From Hyphomonas sp. (GTDB lineage: Bacteria; Pseudomonadota; Alphaproteobacteria; Caulobacterales; Hyphomonadaceae): a stretch of 64,000 nucleotides of DNA. Of this stretch, positions 1 through 8,043 are shown in pieces (the first letter of the stretch is position 1; every line of letters starts with the position of its first letter). The DNA lies in the NCBI RefSeq assembly GCF_018402285.1, contig NZ_JAGYJH010000003.1:372001-436000 (forward strand), in the 5' to 3' direction. Made by a program: the position numbers and the translations under genes. The notes beneath the pieces are model-generated. The model made no database searches. It saw only the letters and a list, made by a program, of their open reading frames with translations, and was not told where the DNA came from.

Positions 1-177
1 GATGACGCACGCGCGCCTGATGCGCTCGCCCGCCTTGCCCGTTCGATGCGGCTCATCGGGGACACCGCCAAGGCCTGCCAGGCACTGGACACACTGCCCA
101 AGCGCTATCCTGACGCTTCCAAGGTCGTACGTGACCTGGCTGCGGTCGAGCGCACGCGCTCCGGATGCAACAACTAA
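1..177 (+). CDS. cpoB: Cell division coordinator CpoB/YbgF, C-terminal end (partial)
   Basis: The 58 in-frame codons before the TAA read as the last TPR-like helices of CpoB. They include a repeat with ACQALDTLPKRYPDASK, the usual 'collect, order, trajectory' pattern of the final repeat, and end in RTRSGCNN. CpoB is a periplasmic protein that links the Tol-Pal system to peptidoglycan synthesis at division. The rest of the gene lies before the window. The stop overlaps the start of tilS by 13 bases, so the two genes are probably translationally coupled, as in the common alphaproteobacterial order tol-pal-cpoB-tilS-ftsH. Identification rests on a short fragment plus that gene order. Confidence 0.75.
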   Translation, partial: DDARAPDALARLARSMRLIGDTAKACQALDTLPKRYPDASKVVRDLAAVERTRSGCNN

Positions 178-1265
178 GGCCGCAATCTGCCTTTGAGGCG
201 GCGCTATCGGCGCTGCCTGCCTGCCTGCTTGATGCCCCCGTCGGCGTTGCCGTTTCCGGCGGCAGCGACTCTCTGGCGCTGCTGATCCTTGCCCAACGCT
301 GGGCGTCAGGGCAAGGGCGCAAGCTGGTTGCCTTCACCGTCGATCATGGTCTGCGCCCGGAAGCGCGTGAAGAGGCTGAAGCAGTCGGCTGTCTGTGTGC
401 CGGGCTCGGCATTGCCCACCAGATTCTCAGCCTCGAAGGCGCCCCGCCGCGCCAGTCGGCGCTCCGGCGCCTGCGCCACGGCGCGCTCGCCCAGGCGCTT
501 CGCGGAAAATCAGGACGGCTGCTCCTGACCGGCCATACGGCGAACGACCAGGCCGAGACATTTCTCATGCGCGCCCGTCAGAGGTCAGGCTGGTATGGCC
601 TTGCCGGGATGCGCCCGCTTTCGCTCTCGCCGGTCTGGCCGGAAGGGGAGGGCGTGTTCATCGCGCGCCCGCTTCTGGCGGTCCCCCGGGAAGCGCTCCG
701 GGCGCTTCTCCGGGCTGAAGGGATTGGCTGGGCGGAGGACCCGTCAAACGAGAATCCTGCCTTCGAGCGGGTGCGCATGCGCCGCCTTCTCAGCCTGGAA
801 GTGGCCGGAAGTATCCATTTTTTGTCCTTGATTGACCGCTTTGCGACATTGAGAATGCTTGAGGATGGCGCGATCTGGCGCTGGATGGCCGTAAACGTCC
901 GGGCCACGCCGGAGGGTCTGGAGGCCGGAGCAGTTGCCAACCTGCCCCCCGAAAGGGCCGCCCGGGCGCTGGGCATCCTGCTGCAGATTGCCGCCGGACG
1001 GGACCGGCCACCCCGCGGGGACGCCCTCGCCCGCCTCGCCGAACGGCTTGTATCCAAACAAGATTTCAGAGGCGCCACGCTGGCGGGCTGCCGGATCCGG
1101 CCCCGCCGGGGCGGCGTGAAACTGCAGCCCGAAACCGGCCCGTCGCCGCTCGGCATGGCCGCCCGCCTCGACGCCACCCTCGCCATCCTTTCCGCCAACC
1201 CGAATGAAATTGCCGCATCAGCAGGAAAGGAGTCGTTTTTAGAGGAATTGGTGCCTATCTTCTAA
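165..1265 (+). CDS. tilS: tRNA(Ile)-lysidine synthase TilS
   Basis: TilS ligates lysine to C34 of the CAU-anticodon tRNA-Ile, using ATP, so that it reads AUA codons. The protein has 366 residues. The PP-loop signature SGGSDS lies at residues 31-36, followed by the VDHGLRPEA segment and [16 protein letters not shown], both typical of the N-type ATP pyrophosphatase domain. The WAEDPSNEN segment is also characteristic. The C-terminal part is short, as often in alphaproteobacteria. The ATG at 165 overlaps the cpoB stop, and ftsH follows 49 bases after the stop (from its preferred ATG), so the three probably form one transcription unit. The product is essential in most bacteria. Confidence 0.95.
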   Translation: MQQLRPQSAFEAALSALPACLLDAPVGVAVSGGSDSLALLILAQRWASGQGRKLVAFTVDHGLRPEAREEAEAVGCLCAGLGIAHQILSLEGAPPRQSALRRLRHGALAQALRGKSGRLLLTGHTANDQAETFLMRARQRSGWYGLAGMRPLSLSPVWPEGEGVFIARPLLAVPREALRALLRAEGIGWAEDPSNENPAFERVRMRRLLSLEVAGSIHFLSLIDRFATLRMLEDGAIWRWMAVNVRATPEGLEAGAVANLPPERAARALGILLQIAAGRDRPPRGDALARLAERLVSKQDFRGATLAGCRIRPRRGGVKLQPETGPSPLGMAARLDATLAILSANPNEIAASAGKESFLEELVPIF

Positions 1266-1314
1266 CATCAATCCCATATGGTTGGTTGAATCAGTTTCTG
1301 ACGGAACCTTTGCT

Positions 1315-3234
1315 ATGAATGTCCGGAATTTGGCGATCTGGGGCGCGCTCGCCCTGCTTGTGATCGGTATGGCTGTGATGATGGGGGGCAACCCCGAGGT
1401 TGCTCGGGCCCAGCCCACAAAGCTTTCCGAGATTTACCAGTTGGCCGAAGACGGCAAGCTCTCCGAAGCGACGCTGGGCGATACGACCATCATTGCCAAG
1501 ACCACGGACGGGCAGACGCTGAAAAGCGAGCTGCGCGCCCTCGACATGAAAACCGAGGACGTGCTCACCCAGAACAACGTTCCCTTCTCAGTCAAACCCG
1601 ACACCGGCCGTAACAATGTCGCGTCGGTTCTTCTCTCGCTCCTGCCGATCCTGCTGATCGTCGGCTTTGTCTTCTTCATGATGCGCCAGATGCAGGGCGG
1701 CGGTACGCGCGGAGCGATGAGCTTCGGCAAATCCCGCGCTCGCCTGCTGACCGAAAAGCATGGCCGCGTCACCTTTGACGATGTTGCCGGCGTCGATGAA
1801 GCCAAGGAAGAGCTTCAGGAGATCGTCGAATTCCTGCAGGACCCGTCCAAGTTCCAGCGCCTCGGCGGCAAGATCCCGAAAGGCGCCCTGCTCGTCGGCC
1901 CGCCCGGCACAGGTAAAACCCTGCTGGCCCGCGCGGTTGCGGGTGAGGCGGGCGTGCCGTTCTTCACCATTTCCGGTTCCGACTTCGTCGAGATGTTTGT
2001 CGGCGTCGGTGCCAGCCGCGTGCGCGACATGTTCGAACAGGCCAAACGCTCGGCGCCCTGCATCATCTTCATTGACGAGATCGACGCGGTTGGCCGTTCG
2101 CGCGGCGCAGGCCTTGGCGGCGGCAATGACGAGCGCGAGCAGACGCTGAACCAGCTGCTGGTCGAGATGGACGGTTTTGAAGCCAACGAAGGCATCATCA
2201 TCATGGCGGCGACAAACCGCCCGGACGTGCTTGACCCGGCGCTGCTGCGTCCCGGCCGCTTTGACCGGCAGGTTACCGTCGGCAATCCGGATATCATCGG
2301 GCGCGAAAAAATCCTGCGCGTTCACATGCGGAATGTGCCCCTCGCCAAGGATGTCGAGACCAAGACGATTGCGCGCGGCACGCCGGGTTTCTCCGGCGCA
2401 GACCTCGCCAACCTCGTAAACGAGGCAGCTCTCCTGGCGGCTCGCCGCGGGAAGCGCGTCGTTGCGATGCAGGAGTTCGAGGACGCCAAGGACAAGGTCC
2501 TGATGGGCCCTGAGCGCCGCTCGATGGTCATGTCGGAGAAAGAAAAAATCCTGACAGCCTGGCACGAAGCTGGTCACGCGGTTGTGGCGATGAAAGTGCC
2601 TGCGGCCGATCCGGTCCACAAGGCAACGATCATTCCGCGCGGCCGGGCTCTCGGGATGGTCATGCAGCTGCCGGAAGACGACAAGCTCTCCATGTCCAAA
2701 GTCGAGATGACCTCGCGCCTGGCGATTATCATGGGTGGCCGCGTCGCGGAGGAGCTGAAATTCGGGGATGACAATGTCACCGCCGGCGCCGCGTCCGACA
2801 TCCAGCAGGCTACGCGCCTTGCCCGGGCGATGGTCACACGCTGGGGCTATTCCGACATCATCGGTCCGGTCGATTACGGCTCGGACCAGGGCGACGTGTT
2901 TCTTGGCCAGCAGCTCATGCAGTCTAGCCACATATCGGAAGAAACCTCGCGCAAGATCGAGGAAGAAGTCCGTAAGCTGATCGAAAAGGGCAAGGAAGAC
3001 GCCCGCCACATCATGACGCAGTACCGCAATGATTGGGAAGCGATTGCCACCGGCCTACTCGAATTCGAGACCCTGTCGGGCGAAGAGATCGCCGGCCTTC
3101 TTAAAGGCACGCAGCCTAGTCGGCCTGACATTTCCGACGATGACGGCGGTCCCTCTTCGGCTGTGCCTGTGATCGGCAAGCGCAAGAAGCCCAAAGATAG
3201 CGGCATTGGCGACGCAGAGCCCAACCCGGCCTGA
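1315..3234 (+). CDS. ftsH: ATP-dependent zinc metalloprotease FtsH
   Basis: FtsH is a hexameric inner-membrane AAA+ protease that degrades misfolded membrane proteins and regulators such as LpxC or sigma-32. I chose the ATG at 1315 ([10 protein letters not shown]), the usual alphaproteobacterial N-terminus; an in-frame TTG lies 11 codons upstream at 1282. Two membrane helices flank a periplasmic domain. Walker A GPPGTGKT is near residue 195, Walker B IIFIDEID follows, and the zinc site HEAGH is near residue 417. The length of 639 residues is normal. The tail is hydrophilic and ends in a Lys/Gly-rich stretch. A strong hairpin terminator follows directly. Confidence 0.98.
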   Translation: MNVRNLAIWGALALLVIGMAVMMGGNPEVARAQPTKLSEIYQLAEDGKLSEATLGDTTIIAKTTDGQTLKSELRALDMKTEDVLTQNNVPFSVKPDTGRNNVASVLLSLLPILLIVGFVFFMMRQMQGGGTRGAMSFGKSRARLLTEKHGRVTFDDVAGVDEAKEELQEIVEFLQDPSKFQRLGGKIPKGALLVGPPGTGKTLLARAVAGEAGVPFFTISGSDFVEMFVGVGASRVRDMFEQAKRSAPCIIFIDEIDAVGRSRGAGLGGGNDEREQTLNQLLVEMDGFEANEGIIIMAATNRPDVLDPALLRPGRFDRQVTVGNPDIIGREKILRVHMRNVPLAKDVETKTIARGTPGFSGADLANLVNEAALLAARRGKRVVAMQEFEDAKDKVLMGPERRSMVMSEKEKILTAWHEAGHAVVAMKVPAADPVHKATIIPRGRALGMVMQLPEDDKLSMSKVEMTSRLAIIMGGRVAEELKFGDDNVTAGAASDIQQATRLARAMVTRWGYSDIIGPVDYGSDQGDVFLGQQLMQSSHISEETSRKIEEEVRKLIEKGKEDARHIMTQYRNDWEAIATGLLEFETLSGEEIAGLLKGTQPSRPDISDDDGGPSSAVPVIGKRKKPKDSGIGDAEPNPA

Positions 3235-3257
3235 CGCTCAGATTAAACCCGTGTTCT

Positions 3258-3296
3258 GAAGGCCCTTCCGGCGATCCGGGAGGGCCTTCTGATTTT
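3258..3296 (+). terminator. Rho-independent terminator after ftsH
   Basis: A 14-bp stem (3258-3271 with 3276-3289, one G-T pair) closes a CGAT loop and is followed by TGATTTT. It sits 24 bases after the ftsH stop and should end the cpoB-tilS-ftsH transcript. Confidence 0.85.
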
Positions 3297-3359
3297 GGCG
3301 CGCGGTGCAGAAAAGGCGAAAGGCTTGCCTTTCCGGGGCGTGTCGGTAGTCTGGCGGTC

Positions 3360-3965
3360 ATGACGTTGAAACTGGCTGCCGCTCCCGCTTTCGCCCTTGT
3401 TCTAGCCGCTTGTGCGAGCGCGCCGGAAGCCCCGGCCAATATTCCGTTTGCGGAAGGCCTTGCGGCGGCCTGCGGCAAGGCGTTCGAGGGCCGGGTGGTC
3501 AGCGACGATGCGGTTGATGATGACTGGCGCGAGAACCGGTTGGTCGTTCATGTGCGTGATTGCGAGCCGGGCGTTTTCCGCATGCCGCTAAGCGTGGGCG
3601 AAGATCGCTCGCGGACCTGGGTGCTGACCGCCACGGGTGAAAACGGCGGCTGGGAACTGCGCCATGTTCATCGCCACGAGGATGGCGGTCTTGACGTACT
3701 GACCGATTATGGCGGCTTTTCTGTATCCGATCCTGCTGGGGCGCGACAGGAATTTCCGGCTGACCAGGCGACCAAGGACCTCTTCGACAAAGAAGGTATC
3801 CCGGTTTCCAAGACGAACGTCTGGGCGGTTGAAATGCGGTCTGCGGATCAGGTGCTGGCATATGAACTGAAGCGGCCAGAGCGTTTCTTCCGGGTAGAGA
3901 TCGATCTTTCCAAGCCGGTGGAGATCCCGCCGCCGCACTGGGCGCCCCCTGCGCCTCCGATGTGA
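3360..3965 (+). CDS. Putative lipoprotein of unknown function
   Basis: The 201-residue product begins with a short signal peptide ending in a lipobox (VLAAC, Cys at about residue 18), so it should be lipid-anchored in the envelope. The mature part has two further cysteines (CGKAFEGR and RDCEPG) and an ETT/RSRTWVL-type beta-rich core with no motif I recognise. Codon use and GC match its neighbours. It lies after the ftsH terminator and so has its own promoter. Its stop codon overlaps the remains of the next small gene. I cannot assign a function. Confidence 0.7.
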   Translation: MTLKLAAAPAFALVLAACASAPEAPANIPFAEGLAAACGKAFEGRVVSDDAVDDDWRENRLVVHVRDCEPGVFRMPLSVGEDRSRTWVLTATGENGGWELRHVHRHEDGGLDVLTDYGGFSVSDPAGARQEFPADQATKDLFDKEGIPVSKTNVWAVEMRSADQVLAYELKRPERFFRVEIDLSKPVEIPPPHWAPPAPPM

Positions 3966-4320
3966 GTACAGCGGGCAACCGGTCCGGACGCCGGTCAGCC
4001 CCTATGTCCACCGCCCGGTGGAGGGCGCCTTTCAAGCGGCGACGCGCTTTGATCCACCTTTCCCGCCGCAGGAAGTTGGGAAGGGGTGACCCATATGGGT
4101 TCTGGAACATCGCCGCCATGAACTCTATTTCGCAAGCCCGCTCGAGATGGCGCATATCGCCGGTATTCTCAGAAAGCAGATCCTGCCGGACCCGCGCGAT
4201 CTGGGCGCCGAGTACAGCGCGGTGAATTCGCACTGGCTCTCCCGCATGGACAAGGACTGGCTGGGCTGGAAGGTGCGGCAGGAAGTGGCGCGCCGGCTTT
4301 CGGCTGCCAGTAAGATCTAA
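3961..4320 (+). pseudogene. Decayed small gene with in-frame TGA and no normal start
   Basis: The frame starting at 3961 reads CEYSGQPVRTPVSPYVHRPVE, continues for 42 codons to a TGA at 4087-4089, and then continues in the same frame as PIWVLEHRRHELYFASP for 76 more codons to the TAA at 4318-4320. Both halves look protein-like (aromatic-rich, few low-complexity stretches) and join without a shift. No ATG, GTG or TTG opens this frame. The only near-start codon is a CTG at 3949 inside the preceding gene. The simplest reading is a CGA-to-TGA or GGA-to-TGA nonsense change in a small unknown family protein. An ORF in the +1 frame (3962-4225) is a shadow. An ATG after the stop, at 4147, could only give a short fragment. 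Confidence 0.6.
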
Positions 4321-4426
4321 GTCCCGCACTCAATTGTGATTGACACCCTCCTGGCTTCCCAAGGGCCGCCCCGCGCGATAGACAGCCGCGACAGCTGAGT
4401 AACAGACAATATCGAGGGGTTTTCCC

Positions 4427-5185
4427 ATGGCCGGGCATAGTAAATGGGCCAACATCCAGCACCGTAAGGGCAAGCAGGACAAGAAACGCGCCGTGCTATT
4501 CGCGCGCCTGTCCAAAGAGATCACCGTGGCGTCCAAGATGGGCGGGCCGGACCCGGCGATGAACCCGCGCCTGCGCCTGGCAATTGCCAACGCCAAGGGC
4601 GTCTCGGTGCCCAAGGACAACATCCAACGCGCCATCGACAAGGGTCAGAGCAGCGGCGGGGCAGACTATGCCGATATCCGCTATGAGGGCGTCGGCCCGG
4701 GCGGTGTCGGCATCATCATCGAAGCGTCGACCGACAACAAGAACCGCGCGGCAACCGACATTCGCACAGCCTTCTCCAAGAATGGCGGCGCGCTGGGCAC
4801 CACGGGCTCTGTGTCATTCAATTTCGACCAGCTGGGCGAGATAGAATATCCCGTCAGCGCCGGGACGACAGACGAGGTTATGGAAGCGGCCATCATGGCC
4901 GGCGCGCAGGACGTTGAGTCCGATGAAGAGGGCCATTGGATCTATACGGCCCGGGAAGACTTTGCGGCGGTTTCAATGGCGCTGGCGGAACACTTTGGAA
5001 GCAAGGTGGAGCCCACATCAGCGAAGATCATCTGGAAGCCGAAAGTGACCACGGCCGTTTCTGGAGATGCTGCCGATCAGCTCATGAAGCTGCTGGATGT
5101 TCTCGACGAGCTGGATGACGTTCAGAACGTCTACGACAATTCAGAGCTTTCCGAAGAAGAGATGGCACGTCTCTCCGGGGGGTGA
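4427..5185 (+). CDS. YebC/TACO1-family translation factor or regulator
   Basis: The protein (252 residues) begins MAGHSKWANIQHRKGKQDKKR, the hallmark start of the YebC/PmpR family, and has the conserved DNIQRAIDKG and GGVGIIIE segments and an acidic C-terminus. The family has been described both as DNA-binding transcriptional regulators and, more recently, as factors that help ribosomes through proline-rich sequences, like mitochondrial TACO1. In many proteobacteria it lies by ruvC; here it does not. Its stop abuts, with no gap, the stop of the convergent CoA-transferase gene. Confidence 0.95.
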   Translation: MAGHSKWANIQHRKGKQDKKRAVLFARLSKEITVASKMGGPDPAMNPRLRLAIANAKGVSVPKDNIQRAIDKGQSSGGADYADIRYEGVGPGGVGIIIEASTDNKNRAATDIRTAFSKNGGALGTTGSVSFNFDQLGEIEYPVSAGTTDEVMEAAIMAGAQDVESDEEGHWIYTAREDFAAVSMALAEHFGSKVEPTSAKIIWKPKVTTAVSGDAADQLMKLLDVLDELDDVQNVYDNSELSEEEMARLSGG

Positions 5186-6361
5186 TCAGCTGAAGGCGCC
5201 CAGGCCGAGGCTTTCGAGGATGCACTCTGAGTCTGCGCCTGGCCGGGGCGGCGGCAAACGCAGGCTGGCCGGGGTCTCTGAAAACTTCACCGGATGGCGC
5301 ATGGTCCGGTAGCTGCCTGCTTCGGGATGGTGCGCTGCCGTAAAAAATTCCGTCGCAACCAGATGCGGGTCTGTCAGGACTTCCGCCATTGTGTTGTAGC
5401 GCATGGCCGGAATGTCGGCCTGGTCCATCAGTTCAAGCCATTCGGCGGTTGTCTTGGTGGCGCTGACCTCTTCGATCAGCGCGTAGAGCTCGCCGACATT
5501 TTCTGTGCGCGCCTGATAGGTGGAAAAGCGGGGGTCCTTGAAGATCCCCGGCATGCCGCCGATTTCAAAGAACCTCTCCCATTGCTGATCCGAGTACGGA
5601 ACAAGACCTATGAAGCCGTCCTTGGTCGGGTAAGGGCGGCGGTTGGGGTTGATCGAGCGGGTGTAGGCCAGCTTGCCGTTTCCGGGAAGAAAGGTTTCGC
5701 CATATAGATTTTCGACCATGTTGAAGAAGGTGAAGCTTTCCAGCATCGGAACCTGGACGAACTGTCCCTTTCCCGTGCGGGCGCGGTGGAAGAGGGCAGC
5801 GAGGGTTGCGTAGGTCGCAAACAGGCCGGCGGTCTTGTCCGCAACGAGGGAGGGGGCGTATTCGGGCCGGCCGCCTGAGCGCAGGGCATTGAGATCTGCG
5901 AAACCGGAGGCGCCCTGGATGAGATCGTCATAGGCCTGACGATGTTCATAGGGACCGCCCTGGCCAAATCCGGCGCAATGAACATAGACGATGTCGTCTT
6001 TCAGCGCCTTGACCTGCTCGTACCCAAAGCCAAGCCGCTCCATGCCAGCCAGCCGCACATTGTGGAAGAAACAGTCGGCTGTCTTCAGGAGTTCGGTAAG
6101 TGCGGCCTTGCCCTCCGGTGACTTGGCGTCGAGCGTGAGCGCGCGCTTGTTGCGGTTCAGCGCCATGTAGATAGGGCCCAGATCGCCGGTTGGGGAAGCG
6201 CCGGCATAGCGCATCGTGTCACCCCGGCCGGGCGGCTCGATCTTGATGACCTCTGCTCCGAGATCGGCAAGGATCAGGGTTGCAAATGGTCCAAGAACCA
6301 CCGAGCTCATGTCGACAATGCGGATGCCTGAAAGCGGGCCGGAAGGGGTCGTGTCGGTCAT
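5186..6361 (-). CDS. CaiB/BaiF-family (class III) CoA transferase
   Basis: The enzyme moves CoA between a carboxylic acid and an acyl-CoA through mixed-anhydride and thioester intermediates. The start at 6361 (MTDTTPSGPLSGIRIVDMSS) is chosen because a GGAGG lies 8 bases upstream; the frame runs on 49 codons further with no family similarity. The N-terminal LSGIRIVDMSSVVLGPFATLILADLGAEVIKIEPPG stretch is the family signature, and the AYDDLIQGASG segment holds the expected catalytic aspartate. Length is 391 residues. The substrate cannot be told from sequence. It follows selO by 67 bases on the same strand and may be co-transcribed with it. Confidence 0.9.
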   Translation of the reverse strand: MTDTTPSGPLSGIRIVDMSSVVLGPFATLILADLGAEVIKIEPPGRGDTMRYAGASPTGDLGPIYMALNRNKRALTLDAKSPEGKAALTELLKTADCFFHNVRLAGMERLGFGYEQVKALKDDIVYVHCAGFGQGGPYEHRQAYDDLIQGASGFADLNALRSGGRPEYAPSLVADKTAGLFATYATLAALFHRARTGKGQFVQVPMLESFTFFNMVENLYGETFLPGNGKLAYTRSINPNRRPYPTKDGFIGLVPYSDQQWERFFEIGGMPGIFKDPRFSTYQARTENVGELYALIEEVSATKTTAEWLELMDQADIPAMRYNTMAEVLTDPHLVATEFFTAAHHPEAGSYRTMRHPVKFSETPASLRLPPPRPGADSECILESLGLGAFS

Positions 6362-6428
6362 CTGGGGCCTCCATATTCTGGCGGTAACTGCCCGCAGGGC
6401 AAGGGTAATATCAAGGCGTTCCCCAGCG

Positions 6429-7856
6429 TTACAGCGCGAGGGCGCGACGTGCCTCTTCGATATGGTCTGTCTTGGCGGAAAAGGCTGACCAGTCATCGGC
6501 CTCCGCAATCGGGTCCCAGAGTGCTTCCACCTCTGCGATCAGTAGGCTGACTGGGGCTGGCCGTTTGAAGTAGGGGTGGTTGAGGCGTTCAGGGCGCTCG
6601 GTTTCCCGGTCCTTCAATGCTGCCCGAACTGGTTCGAATCCTGTATCGGCATAAAGCCCGGCTTGCGGCGAGGCAGCAGCGCGGGCGTCACTGACTGCGC
6701 CGCCGAACCAGTCAAAGAAGGTTTGCGGCCAACTGGCCTTGCTCTGTGTCATCCATCCATAAAATGACTGGAGGAAGGCAAGGTTGCCAGCTTCGTCCTG
6801 CCCAGGCTTAAGGCCAAGCAGGGCATGTGTGTGTGCGATGAAGCTCTCGCGGTAGGCCGCCTCATACGGAATGAGCGACCGGGCGAGATTTTCAGCGTCC
6901 GCCAACAGCAGCATGGAAGAGGCCAGCTGTTGCAGAGCCCAGCCGCCCTGGACAGGCTGGCGTCCAAACCGGTAAAGGCCCTGAGCATCGAAATAGGCTG
7001 CAGTAAAGTTCGGATCCGAGACCGGCAGGAAGCGCCAGGGACCGAAATCAAAGGTTTCGCCGGTAATATTGAAGTTGTCCGTATTCATGACGCCGTGAAC
7101 GAAGCCTGCCGCCATCCATTGGCCAATCATCCGGCCGGTTGCGATCGCGATGGATTCGAGCAGGTTGCTGGCCTTGCGGGCCATGTCCGGATCATCGGCG
7201 CCGGGAAAGAATTCCGAAATGCAGTAGTCGACAAGCTGCGCCAGGCTTTCCTTGTCTTCGAGCCAGGCGCAGCGCTGAAACGTTCCAAACCGGACATGGC
7301 TGTGTGAGAGGCGGACAAGGACGGAGGAGCGGGTCGGAGAGGGCTCGTCATTTCGGCTGAGTTGCTCGCCGGTTTCTATCAGGCTGAACGCTTTCGACGT
7401 ATTCACGCCGAGGGCCTCCAGATAGCTGGCGGCAAGGATTTCGCGGATGCCTCCTTTCAGGGTCAGGCGGCCGTCGCCCTGACGGGACCAGGGTGTCTGG
7501 CCAGAACCTTTCGTTCCCAGATCAAGAAGGCGTCCGGTCCTGTCGCGTAGCTGGGCGAAGAGAAAGCCGCGCCCGTCTCCGAGCTGGGGATTGTAGGTTC
7601 CGAACTGATGACCGTGATACCGCATGGCCAACGGTTGCGGCAGGTTTGCCGGAAGTGGCGTAAACCGGGCAAAATGATCCAGCCAGGCTTCATCCGTAAG
7701 GCCGCCGAGGCCTGTCTCATCCGCCCAGCGCTGGTTGCGCCAGCGCAACACGGCAGATGGAAAATCTGCCGGAGCCACTGCGTCTGCGAAGGATCCGGCA
7801 ATCCGAAGGAAGGGAGGCGAAGCCCCCTGGGCGGTTGGAGGTGGGCTGTTCTGCAT
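6429..7856 (-). CDS. selO: Protein adenylyltransferase SelO (YdiU/UPF0061)
   Basis: SelO is a pseudokinase-fold enzyme that transfers AMP from ATP to Ser, Thr or Tyr of target proteins, tied to redox stress. I see the family motifs YHGHQFGTYNPQLGDGRG, LGTKGSGQTPWSRQGDGR (nucleotide binding), GVMNTDNFNITG (catalytic Asp) and FDFGPW (metal Asp). The start at 7856 (MQNSPPP) gives 475 residues, the usual size; a 29-codon upstream extension to 7943 has no ribosome site. The C-terminus lacks the Cys or selenocysteine found near the end of many homologues and finishes in EARRALAL. A divergent TonB receptor starts 187 bases away. Confidence 0.93.
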   Translation of the reverse strand: MQNSPPPTAQGASPPFLRIAGSFADAVAPADFPSAVLRWRNQRWADETGLGGLTDEAWLDHFARFTPLPANLPQPLAMRYHGHQFGTYNPQLGDGRGFLFAQLRDRTGRLLDLGTKGSGQTPWSRQGDGRLTLKGGIREILAASYLEALGVNTSKAFSLIETGEQLSRNDEPSPTRSSVLVRLSHSHVRFGTFQRCAWLEDKESLAQLVDYCISEFFPGADDPDMARKASNLLESIAIATGRMIGQWMAAGFVHGVMNTDNFNITGETFDFGPWRFLPVSDPNFTAAYFDAQGLYRFGRQPVQGGWALQQLASSMLLLADAENLARSLIPYEAAYRESFIAHTHALLGLKPGQDEAGNLAFLQSFYGWMTQSKASWPQTFFDWFGGAVSDARAAASPQAGLYADTGFEPVRAALKDRETERPERLNHPYFKRPAPVSLLIAEVEALWDPIAEADDWSAFSAKTDHIEEARRALAL

Positions 7857-7915
7857 GAAATACACCAGCTTGTGGGTGAGCGGAGGAAACAATGCGCTTA
7901 ACCAAAGTTCCTTTT

Positions 7916-7938
7916 TTGTATGCGGCGCCGCAGCACAA
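7916..7938. promoter_or_regulatory. Palindrome between selO and TonB receptor 1
   Basis: A perfect 12-bp palindrome, TGCGGCGCCGCA (7921-7932), is flanked by TTGTA and GCACAA, giving a nearly symmetric 23-bp site. It lies in the divergent gap that must hold both promoters, so it is a candidate operator. Nothing in the window identifies the regulator. Confidence 0.35.
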
Positions 7939-8043
7939 GTCACCCCTATGCGACTTTACAATACCGCATAAGAGTGCAGCGGGTCTAATTATGACAAGCG
8001 GCAAAAGCTTGCGCCAGACCGTAACTGTTTCGGGAGGAAACGA

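Noticed and set aside
1588-3009. Minus-strand frame of 473 codons opposite ftsH
   Set aside because: It is antisense to a certain FtsH gene and is His/Arg-rich without motifs, a codon-bias shadow.
4087-4089. In-frame TGA as a selenocysteine codon
   Set aside because: No redox motif surrounds it and no selenocysteine insertion hairpin is visible, so nonsense is simpler.
3499-4329. Long minus-strand frame across the lipoprotein and decayed gene
   Set aside because: It lies opposite better-supported plus-strand frames, has no ribosome site and no protein-like motifs, and is a GC-driven shadow.
7862-7943. Upstream extension of SelO
   Set aside because: It has no ribosome site and adds residues not in the family.
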